A stretch of 64,000 nucleotides of DNA. Source: Hofstenia miamia. Lineage: Eukaryota > Xenacoelomorpha > Acoela. The notes under the pieces were generated by a model. It was not told the DNA's origin, made no database searches, and was given only the letters and a program-made list of their open reading frames with translations. Each line of letters starts with the position of its first letter. The first letter of the stretch is position 1. The DNA lies in NCBI GenBank assembly GCA_004352715.1, contig SCFE01000016.1, positions 621,439 through 685,438 on the forward strand, read 5' to 3'. This document shows, piece by piece, positions 47,725-57,249 of this stretch. The position numbers and the translations under genes are program-made.

Positions 47725-49096
47725 GAATTTTGGAAATATTTGGGTATTGGCACAAATATATGTAAATTAAAAAAGGTGAAAAAAATTGACGTTGTTCTTG
47801 TGCTTCGCGCAAGCAAAATTCTTAATTATTTTTTGCATAAAACATCAGATATTTCTTAAATTCTGATGTCCATGTGAGTTATTTTGTGGTTTGCAGACTT
47901 AACAACAAACTACAATGAAGCTCTGCACAGAAGAATTCACAGATCGCAGTGCCCTGCATCCAGCGAAACCACGCAAAGGCGCAGTTTAATGGATCTTCAA
48001 TAGGGCGCAAGGTATAGAATTTTCTGTCTTGTGGTGTTTTCAGATCATTAAATGTCTCTATTAAATTGTGAGTAATAATAGTAGCGCTTACATTTTTTTT
48101 AAGAAAAAACAATTGGAAAGTAATAGAAAAGGCTTCGATTGACTTGTGTTAATAATTTGCCAGATTTCACTCATTAAAAGAAAATCATTCAAATAGTCTT
48201 GCAACTAAAACATACTTGAAACTTTTAAAAATTTGTGGGCTCCTAGATGGATATGGGTCGCGCCTTCACCATGCTTGGGTCAAGGAATTGAAAAATGGTT
48301 CAAAAAAAGAGGCTGAAATTCAAAAATAAATTATTATTACGTAAAAGTGAATGCAAACTATATTATATATTAAATTACATTCCCTGCAATTTAATGAAAA
48401 ATATAGCTTACATTTTAAATTAACCATAGGAAGAAATTAGGTTTATTTAAAAATCTGAGAAATATTACCTTCAATTTTGCGCGTATGAAATTTGCTATGT
48501 TAATACATTAGTGAGAAAATCAAATAATAAATTCTGACGTTTCTTTATCATCTAGAAAAGCATCTACGATCAATCCCTGTCAAGAAGGTTTTGTCTGACA
48601 TTTCAATATTACATATTATTTTGTTGATCTCTTAAAGAACTCACAAGGATTTTCAAAAATTTTATTCAGGGCGTCGATTTTTCAATAGAAAAATTGAAAG
48701 TGTCTATTTTAAACACGTCTTACACCAAACCCCAATTAATCTATAAAACCATCTACGATGATTAATTGCTGACTAAGCATTCTTGTTTAAAGCGCGCTAT
48801 TTCACTTTGTTGCAAAGCATGTAATGAACTTGCAAATTGAGTTATCGCACAATAACACTTATTTTGAAGCAAATGAATTTAGTTTTTCTCCGCAATTAAA
48901 ATGATTGAAATTTCTTGAGATGTTTCTAATGTCCCCAACTATGGTCAAGCAAACTTAAAAATTCGAATAAATTTTGAAAGAATTCTAAAATGGGGTGACT
49001 TGACATTAAATTAAATGGGACAGAACGGGTTTACCCTGAAATTTTCGGGAAGGTATGAATACTCCAAATACCTCCTTTGGCTAGGCCACTGAGATT
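47725..49096. other. No recognisable gene
   Basis: AT-rich. A 77-codon open stretch on the minus strand at 47879-48112 shows no recognisable motif. Confidence 0.5.
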
Positions 49097-49102
49097 TATA
49101 CA

Positions 49103-49137
<35 letters not shown>
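49097..49137. repeat. (TA)n microsatellite
   Basis: TA run with one TATGTA interruption. Confidence 0.95.
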
Positions 49138-50369
49138 CAATTATACATCATAACATACTGTTCATCTTTGAAAGTACAGAATGCTATGTTGCTTTAGAGC
49201 TTGCATGTCATCACCAAATATTGTAGTAGTTAAGAGAATAATTCCATTGAAAATTGAGAAACTAATTAGTGCTATATGATAACGGAATTTCAATTGTCCA
49301 TCAAGTCCTATGGCCAGACATCAGCTCTGTTTTCTACTAATTTCTACCATTATTTTTAGGCAATTATGATTATGTACAAGAAGAGTACATACATGTATTA
49401 CATATACATTCCACATGAGTTGATAGCAATTGTAAAGAAGTACATTGTTTGTTAGGCCATCAGATAATTGCAAAAATTGATTTAGGCTAGAAGTTAGCAA
49501 TTACTTTTTATTAATATTCCCGTATTCTTTCATGGCTAAGGAAGGTAGTAGTTCATAACTCTTAAGATTTAGATAGCTAAGTAACAATGCCGAGTCAATA
49601 GTATATTTGGCGGGGTTAATACAATTTTTGAAAAAACAATGAAAATTGTTAATCTGTAAATCATATATTCTCATTTCACTGATTTCATTCAATATCTATG
49701 ATATGCCATTTTAAACATCTGAATCTGCAGCCCCAGAACATGTATAAGCAGTGGCGCCAAATGTAGCTGATTTTAAGCAAAGATGCTACGCCCACGGAGA
49801 GAGTTCTTTACTGTGCATTATATAGCTACAGTGTGTAGTATCAAGGGCAAATTCCTGAGAAATACTGGAAACAGCTTCTAATAGAGATGCTAAAGAGAAT
49901 CATAGTAGCCAAGATTACATAAAAAACCTTCTCTGGGTTTGTCCTAAGCAGCAGGTCAAGATTACTATGCTCCAATATATATTTTGATTTACTGATTCAC
50001 AACGTGTCACTATGTTGAAATACAGTAGACTATCAACGAAAATTTCATTCCCTTATGTGTAAATCGAATATCGGTGAACATGAAATTATTCTGTTACAAC
50101 CAAGAAAGAAACTGTAGGTTTTGATGTCAACAAAATGCTTGCAGAAAAATAGCATTATTAATACATATCGTAATTCGAGTAGAAACCCACATACGAGGAG
50201 CTTTATATGATTGCAGGTGTTGATGAACATTTAAAATTGTTATCAGTAAGGGTAACAGGTTGATATTTTTAAATGATAAATAGAAGAAAATTTTTCATAT
50301 AATTATTATTTTTATTATAAACATTATTTTCAATATTTATGCAAAAAAAATTTGAAAGCAATTGAATAG
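49138..50369. other. No recognisable gene
   Basis: AT-rich, unassigned. Confidence 0.5.
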
Positions 50370-51455
50370 TGTAGAATCAACACACTGTTTAGGAAGGACC
50401 GTAAATAGATTTTACTATCACCGTTTTCTGCTTAGTAGTCGATTCAAACTATCTCTTACTGCTCAATTAATTAGACTATGTATAATGCAATAACTTTTAC
50501 CACATTAGAAGGTAATAACCGAATTCTCTTTGGAGCAAAAGATATCATCAGGGTCGGAACACGAAGCAGTGCCATGCAATCAGGAATGAAGTGGTTCCCA
50601 GCAGCGATCTCCAAAGCTACGCCATGGTTTATGATTCATAAAGGAGCTAACTTAGTGAACGTGGTGGTGGTGGAAGTCATCCTAGTGGTGCTTGCCCTAT
50701 TTGATTTTGTACAATAATTGCTCTTGTTACTATGAGTAATAATTGGAAGTTCACAACAGTGCCGCTTTCACCTCTTATAGATCTTACATATAGATAACCC
50801 TAAATATAAATAGATACATGGACCTCGGTACATGTGAGCAATTATTGCGGTGAGTACATCTCCGAAGCTACAATAATCATCAACAAATGTAATAATATCC
50901 TCGTAGGCATTTCTTATGTTTAATAACTCTGTTATGTTTATTACCGACAATAAATTTGGATCTAAAATAAAAAGGGTTAGCCTAAGGTTAGCTTTCTAGC
51001 TATTTAGAATGCGAAGGTTTGTTATCAAGTGAATCGATCAATAGGTAAGCTAAAGGAAGAAAAACTCCTATGCCTAACATTAACCTAAAGACACACTTTC
51101 ATTAGACAGGGCAGAGCAGTAAAGCTGATCTCGAGTGTAGATTTGAAGAATGCCTCTCAGCCAGCCAGTAAGTGCAACGGTGAGAGTCCCTGAAGAGCTA
51201 CTCATGTGCCCAAATGTTTAGATTGATATTGTAATAATAATAAAACCTGATACGAAGCAAAGTTAAATCCAAACGATTTATTTCATCACCTCATTATAAA
51301 TTTCACACAGTATTTATAGTAAAAATGTACAATACTAACATGTACTTGTTTTTTGTTTACTATTATTTCCGTAGTTGAATTTCTTCACAACGTATTAATT
51401 TTGGCTATCCAGTAGCTATGCGATTTTGGTTGCAATTCTTTGCCAAACTTGGATG
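50370..51455 (+). mobile_element. LTR of the TGTAGAATC family, 3' end missing
   Basis: Starts TGTAGAATCAACAC and follows the 35090 copy closely, but includes the middle section absent there (about 50745-51140). Similarity stops near 51455, before the GATTATG..ACA end, and a gag fragment follows soon after. It may be a truncated solo LTR or a relic 5' LTR joined by deletion to downstream sequence. Confidence 0.8.
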
Positions 51456-51503
51456 CAACTGTACACATCCCGCCTAGAGAAAAATGAAGATGTAATGAGC
51501 TAG

Positions 51504-51780
51504 ATTTACAAAGTTGATAGACTATTACGCCTATCACAAGAAGAACCCAGATACTATCCACAGAATCTGTACTCATACATCCACGCAGGTCTAACTCAAG
51601 CAATGAAATCCAGATTCAAGAACAAATGCGACATAGATGATGACATTGATACCCTCATAAAGAAAGCTGTAAACATCCAACTAACTCTCGACAACAATGA
51701 AAGAGTAAACAGACAATGAGGACTGCAACAAACAACCTCGTACCAACCTCAGCGCACGCCTGCTAAAAATGATGAACTAC
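51504..51780 (+). pseudogene. gag C-terminal fragment of the Ty3-like element
   Basis: The plus-strand reading starts about VDRLLRLSQEEPRYYPQNLY and contains IHAGLTQAMKSRFKNKCDID, the (L/I)..GL...MK..F pattern of Ty3/Gypsy capsid C-termini. It ends in a Gln/Pro-rich linker interrupted by one stop. It is cut at 51780 by an LTR with a CTAC duplication. Its continuation (knuckle remnant, protease) resumes at 53481. Confidence 0.65.
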
Positions 51781-53480
51781 TGTAGAATCTCGCCAACCTT
51801 CATACTAGTAAGTCTGAGCTAATTTAGGAGCTGCTATGACAATTGTTTCCTCCTTATGTAGTATGGTAGGTGACAGACTCCAGTATCTGTCTCTCTTCTT
51901 TCTGTTCTATCGCTTTAGCTGTTATACGATTAACTTATTATCTTATCAACTAATACTGATACGAAACTAACGACTGTTGTTTTAGATCCAAGACACGAGA
52001 CAGAGTGTACAAAGTACAGGGTACACTACCCGACCTGCAACAAAGCACAAAAGAGGAATTGAAGAACTACGCTATAACGAGTATTTCCATACGAAGCCGA
52101 CACATCGATAGAGACACCAACCACAATTCGGATGACTCAGTGTAATGGAAGTGTGTGTGNNNNNNNNNNNNNNNNNNNNNNNNNNNNNNNNNNNNNNNNN
52201 NNNNNNNNNNNNNNNNNNNNNNNNNNNNNNNNNNNNNNNNNNNNNNNNNNNNNNNNNNNNNNNNNNNNNNNNNNNNNNNNNNNNNNNNNNNNNNNNNNNN
52301 NNNNNNNNNNNNNNNNNNNNNNNNNNNNNNNNNNNNNNNNNNNNNNNNNNNNNNNNNNNNNNNNNNNNNNNNNNNNNNNNNNNNNNNNNNNNNNNNNNNN
52401 NNNNNNNNNNNNNNNNNNNNNNNNNNNNNNNNNNNNNNNNNNNNNNNNNNNNNNNNNNNNNNNNNNNNNNNNNNNNNNNNNNNNNNNNNNNNNNNNNNNN
52501 NNNNNNNNNNNNNNNNNNNNNNNNNNNNNNNNNNNNNNNNNNNNNNNNNNNNNNNNNNNNNNNNNNNNNNNNNNNNNNNNNNNNNNNNNNNNNNNNNNNN
52601 NNNNNNNNNNNNNNNNNNNNNNNNNNNNNNNNNNNNNNNNNNNNNNNNNNNNNNNNNNNNNNNNNNNNNNNNNNNNNNNNNNNNNNNNNNNNNNNNNNNN
52701 NNNNNNNNNNNNNNNNNNNNNNNNNNNNNNNNNNNNNNNNNNNNNNNNNNNNNNNNNNNNNNNNNNNNNNNNNNNNNNNNNNNNNNNNNNNNNNNNNNNN
52801 NNNNNNNNNNNNNNNNNNNNNNNNNNNNNNNNNNNNNNNNNNNNNNNNNNNNNNNNNNNNNNNNNNNNNNNNNNNNNNNNNNNNNNNNNNNNNNNNNNNN
52901 NNNNNNNNNNNNNNNNNNNNNNNNNNNNNNNNNNNNNNNNNNNNNNNNNNNNNNNNNNNNNNNNNNNNNNNNNNNNNNNNNNNNNNNNNNNNNNNNNNNN
53001 NNNNNNNNNNNNNNNNNNNNNNNNNNNNNNNNNNNNNNNNNNNNNNNNNNNNNNNNNNNNNNNNNNNNNNNNNNNNNNNNNNNNNNNNNNNNNNNNNNNN
53101 NNNNNNNNNNNNNNNNNNNNNNNNNNNNNNNNNNNNNNNNNNNNNNNNNNNNNNNNNNNAAAAGAATTAACAACAATCAAATATTTAACCAGTACCTGTT
53201 AATTCTGCTAATTCCACTTGTTTACAACTCCGAACGTTTGAATTTCTGTTCATCTGCCGATTACGCAATTCTGACTTAATTAGCAGTAGCGATCTAGTCT
53301 AGTGCCGTTTTGCCAAATTAATTAATATCAAAAAATTACTGCACTATAAATTTACAAAAATAACTAATTAATCTTATGCATATGTTTTTACAATTAATAT
53401 TTTATTTTAATATTCAGTCTTGGTTTCTTCTTTCTTTTTCTCAATTTGACCACATATGCTAAGATTACGATTATGTTACA
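51781..53480 (+). mobile_element. Solo LTR of the TGTAGAATC family inserted in gag, TSD CTAC
   Basis: Starts TGTAGAATCTCG at 51781 and ends CGATTATGTTACA at 53480. It is flanked by CTAC (51777-51780 and 53481-53484). Its last 80 bases align with the end of the minus-strand copies (AGTCTTGGTTTC, TTGACCACA). A 1000-N gap lies inside, so its true length is unknown; other copies are about 1.27 kb. Confidence 0.85.
52160..53159. other. Assembly gap, exactly 1000 N
   Basis: Nominal-size gap preceded by a short (GT)n run. Confidence 0.98.
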
Positions 53481-53484
53481 CTAC

Positions 53485-53990
53485 AAAAGGCTATAGCAGA
53501 AAAACCCAAAAACTTTGTATTGTATACCTTATCAATGAAGACGGGTACTATAGCGCCAAATATCTTGAACACCATGAACAAACAGATTCTAATGATGAAG
53601 AATTAAATGAAGACTGAGCAAAAGAGCTACTGATTGTAACAGATCTACTTGAAAGAAACTTGATCCCTATAACAATAAACAACTACAATATCAAGGCTAC
53701 CGTTGACACTGGCGCCTCAATCACAATAATGGCTGACACCTGCACTCAAACTATTGGATGGAATAGAGAAGACATAATAACAAACAATACAAGACTAATA
53801 AGTGCCTCATGAGATAACGTCAATATCAAAGGCACTGTAAAGAACGCAAGAATAACTATCAACAATGTAAAATTTGAACAAGACATCCACATCATAGATA
53901 TGATGAACCAGCCTTAACCATATGAAATGATAATTGGAGAGTCATCTTGAACAACTCCAACAGAATTGTGCCTCTAAGAAGTATTGCAAT
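53485..53990 (+). pseudogene. Retroelement knuckle remnant and aspartic protease
   Basis: A remnant of a CCHC zinc knuckle can be guessed near 53520 (INEDGYYSAKY, where C, C, H and C positions are replaced). The protease follows: NNYNIKATVDTGASITIMAD with the catalytic D (53705-53707) of the DTGA motif, then a VNIKGTV..A strand and YEMIIGES. This cleaves the retroelement polyprotein. Single stops interrupt it before and after. The frame is otherwise conserved. Confidence 0.75.
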
Positions 53991-54019
53991 CACAATAACT
54001 GGCATGCCCTTGGAACACT

Positions 54020-54538
54020 ATGTTACAAAAAATAAACAGATCCTATCTTCCACTGGCAACATTTCAAAGATATGTCACTAAAATATTAACAAGAGAAAAT
54101 TGCAAACTATCAGAAGGAGTCATGGCCTATATAGACAACATTCTAATAGGGTCTCATAACATATCTGAACATAGCAAAGAACTAAACATCACACTGAAAC
54201 TACTATATAATGCAGGTCTTAGAGTGAATGCAAAGAAATGCACTATCGCGAAAAACCCCACATTCTCTTCCTGGGAAGACATATCACCCAAGGAAAAATA
54301 CAATTGGAGGACAACGCAAAGCAATTGATAGACAAGTTCCAAGCTCCCAAACCCATTAAAGACATACAATGTATCCTTGGTTTCATAAACTACTATCAAA
54401 TGTTCCTCCCTAACTTGGCGGAAAAAACAAAACATATGTCAAACCTACTTCGCAAACCACAGCACTTTGATTGGGCACGGAAACATCAGGAAGAACTAGA
54501 TAATCTCAAAAAAGAAATAAAAAAATAGACTCATTAAA
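54020..54538 (+). pseudogene. Reverse transcriptase, C-terminal half only
   Basis: Begins abruptly at LATFQRYVTKILTREN, which lies just before the active site in Ty3/Gypsy enzymes, so the fingers and the first catalytic Asp are deleted. The active-site box reads YIDN (54128-54139) instead of Y.DD. Then come LRVNAKKCTIAKN, a frameshift, FLGRHITQGKIQLEDNAKQL, KDIQCILGFINYYQMFLPNL and QHFDWARKHQEEL, the connection to RNase H. It lies only about 75 bp after the protease remnant, which confirms an internal deletion. Confidence 0.88.
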
Positions 54539-54912
54539 CTCACCAACACCTAAAGACCCATTCATATTAGATTGCAATGCAAGCACAGTCACCATTGGGG
54601 CCACACTAAGTCAGGTCCAGAATGGTGTAGAAAAACCCATCCAATGGTTCAGCAGAAACTCCAGAAAAGTGAATTAAGCTATGGCGCCAAAAACTAGAAA
54701 TGCTGGCCCTCATCAAATCATTAAAGAAATTCCGCCACTTTCTAATTGGCGAGAAAAACTTCACAGTGCATACAGACAACAGTAGTCTATGCTGGCTTAA
54801 ATACGCGGGAGATCACCCAAATATGATCTCCAGATGGATCGAATATCTACATGACTACAACTTCTCTATTGAACATAGAAAAGGAAAACTCCACAAAAAC
54901 GCAGACACATAG
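54539..54912 (+). pseudogene. RNase H domain of the Ty3-like pol
   Basis: SPTPKDPFILDCNASTVTIG opens the RNase H fold (first Asp in LDCNAS). The middle is broken by a one-base slip near 54690. Then MLALIKSLKKFRHFLIGEKN, FTVHTDNSSLCWL (Asp of TDN) and SRWIEYLHDYNFSIEHRKGK, the usual R...L..Y.F...... tail. It ends NADT then a stop where the family has NADALSR. It degrades RNA of the RNA/DNA hybrid during reverse transcription. Confidence 0.88.
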
Positions 54913-55160
54913 ACCACACTACCACAATATCAGAGAGATCTAAAAAAGGAACAAGGTCCACCAAGACACTTCCAATTTATACCACAGTGTCAGTATGAAA
55001 CATTACCCAATATAAACACAGACAGAAATAGTCATCCAATAAAACCAGTACTATCTATATACATAAAGGGGAAATAACAGCAGAAGAAATATCCAAGTCT
55101 CAAGCCAACAACAAAATCCTATGCCAAATCATACAACAACTCCATGATCCCACGTTCATT

Positions 55161-56018
55161 ATGGACAGGATGGTAAACCCATACTATCAAAACCATAAAT
55201 GGAAACTCACTGAGTCAAACATCTTATACCCCACAGCAACAACCTGTAATCTCATTGCTCTACCTGAGTACTACAAATGGGACGTCATAAAGAAAGTCCA
55301 TGAACAAGGACATAAAGGAGTCTACCAAACTGAACTCACCATTCATGAAAACTTCATTACAACCTACTTATGTCTGGCAATAGAAGAGATTATAAGCAAA
55401 TGTCAATCCTGCATACCACTAAATACAGCTTGCTTCCCTGGTCAACAAGCATCCTTAGAAAAAATAGTCTCAGAACACACCAACTCCATTGTTAACACAG
55501 ACATCAAACAAATCTCCAAAGATGACGAGGGCTACTCATATGTGCTAGTCATGGTAGATCACTTCACAAAATATTGTAAAATGATACCACTATGAAACAA
55601 CAAATCATCTACAGTAGCAGAAGCCATCATAAAAAATTGGGTGTGCATATTTGGTCCCATGACACAGTTAATCACAGACCAAGGAAAGCAATTCGAAAGC
55701 TCTCTTTTCCAATTATTGGCTAACAAACTAGAAGTTCTCCATAGTCATACCACCATAAATCACCCACAAGCTAATGGAGCAGTCAAGCAAGTCAATCAAA
55801 CCCTCCTCAAACTCATGTGAACTGTAACATCTCACATAGGAGGAAAACAATGGAGAGAAATACTACCCATGATATAGAATATTTCTACAATACATCTACT
55901 CATTCAACCACTAAAATGTCACCATACAAAGCTATGTTTAGCCATGAGGCCCTAACACCTGTCTCCATGCTATTTTGCAGCTACAGTGGTGAAATAGACA
56001 ATAACTACATCAAACAAN
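55161..56018 (+). pseudogene. Integrase, first version (catalytic Glu lost)
   Basis: HHCC zinc domain: HEQGHKG, then ISKCQSC. Catalytic core: VNTDIKQI (Asp at 55500-55502), then GYSYVLVMVDHFTKY, and LITDQGKQFESSLFQLLANK (Asp at 55677-55679). The position 36 codons later, expected Glu, is Lys (AAG, 55785-55787) within GAVKQVNQTL. Stops at about 55593 and 55817 break the frame. It is cut at the single N at 56018, where a second version starts. Confidence 0.88.
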
Positions 56019-56487
56019 AGCCATCATAAAAAATTGGGTGTGCATATTTGGTCCCATGACACAGTTAATCACAGACCAAGGAAAGCAATTCGAAAGCTCT
56101 CTTTTCCAATTATTGGCTAACAAACTAGAAGTTATCCATACTCACACTACCATAAACCATCCACAAGCTACTGGTGTGGTTGAGCGAGTTAATCAAACCC
56201 TCCTTAAACTCATGTGAACTGTAACATCTCACATAGGAGGAAAACAATGGAGAGAAATACTACCCATGATTGAATATTTCTACAACACGTCTACTCACTC
56301 AACCACTAAAATCTCACCATACAAAGCCATGTTCGGCCATGAGGCCCTAACACCTGTCTCCATGCTATTTTGCAGCTACAGTGGTGAAATAGACAATAAC
56401 TACATCAAACAACTCATGGAAAAACTAGCAAAAACACATGAATCTATGTGCGTCCAATCTGAAAAGAGCGTAATAAGACAAAAGTGA
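56019..56487 (+). pseudogene. Integrase core, second version (catalytic Glu kept)
   Basis: Repeats 55622-56018 from the second catalytic Asp onward. Most of it is near-identical, but a patch at 56125-56190 differs and reads GVVERVNQTLLKL, with Glu at 56182-56184 exactly 36 codons after the Asp (56074-56076). It then continues NTSTHSTTKISPYKAMFGHE and beyond the first version. Either it is another allele or another copy joined by the assembler. Confidence 0.85.
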
Positions 56488-56760
56488 CAATTCAACAGAA
56501 AAATCTATGGTGAACCCCACAACATCAGGGACAAAGTATTTGTATACTCACCTGGAGTCATCACAGATGAAAAACAAGTTTGCAAACTATCATTCAAGTG
56601 GGAAGGTCCTCGCACCATAATGAAAATACTCTTGCATAACAACTATGAATTGGACAACAAGAAAATCACTCACTTTCAAAACATAAAAAGAATATCCCTC
56701 AACATTGAACATGCAAGAATATCCAACATCAATGAATTCAAACTAAACAAATCAGACAAC
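56488..56760 (+). pseudogene. Integrase C-terminal domain
   Basis: After a stop the reading goes on with RDKVFVYSPGVITDEK and KLSFKWEGPRTIMKILLHNN, then ITHFQNIKRI. The K(F/L).F.W.GP..I.K.L...Y pattern is the integrase C-terminal module of Ty3/Gypsy elements. This is the last part of pol that I can assign. Confidence 0.8.
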
Positions 56761-57243
56761 AACGAATTCTATCTCACACCTGGATGCAAAAAACTATCAG
56801 AAGAATCATTTGACAATGAATATAAAACAAACATTTCTTCCCCTATAAGTTTGTGCACACAGCTGAAACATATCACTAAATCTAATACCTTTAATAATGA
56901 ATGGTCAATTAACATTGCTTCATTGCCTTTGATCACAGCAATCAGGAAACACAAAGTAGTCACAATGAGCCCTCACAGAGCTCATTGCCCAAAAACTTCT
57001 AATCAGCAATCAAGTCCACCTGAATCTTCTTGCAGGACGTCCTCAGTGTCCTTCAGTGGTTGCAATATCATCTCAGAAGTCTCTAGCTGTTGGATGTCCT
57101 CAGCTACTGATGATGAGCAGCAGCCAACGACATCAATGTCAACAGCATACAAATGGGTCACCAAACCCTCCACCTCAATTCCAGTCAAAAAGCATATTCT
57201 CAGTTGGATACCCTCTCTAATGTCATCAACAACTAGCAGTTGA
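56761..57243 (+). CDS. Open region after integrase, unassigned
   Basis: Continues in the same frame as the integrase end to a stop at 57241-57243. The sequence is hydrophilic, with a Ser/Pro-rich stretch (QQSSPPESSCRTSSVSF) and no domain I recognise. It could be an unstructured pol tail. The complementary strand is also open over parts of this region, but the AC-rich composition and the continuity with pol favour the plus strand. Confidence 0.4.
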   Translation, partial: NEFYLTPGCKKLSEESFDNEYKTNISSPISLCTQLKHITKSNTFNNEWSINIASLPLITAIRKHKVVTMSPHRAHCPKTSNQQSSPPESSCRTSSVSFSGCNIISEVSSCWMSSATDDEQQPTTSMSTAYKWVTKPSTSIPVKKHILSWIPSLMSSTTSS

Positions 57244-57249
57244 CAAGAC

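Noticed and set aside
57003-57188. Open frames on the minus strand within the retroelement (also 54154-54435, 57926-58144)
   Set aside because: Shadows of the plus-strand coding region; the A/C-rich strand bias and pol motifs fix the orientation.
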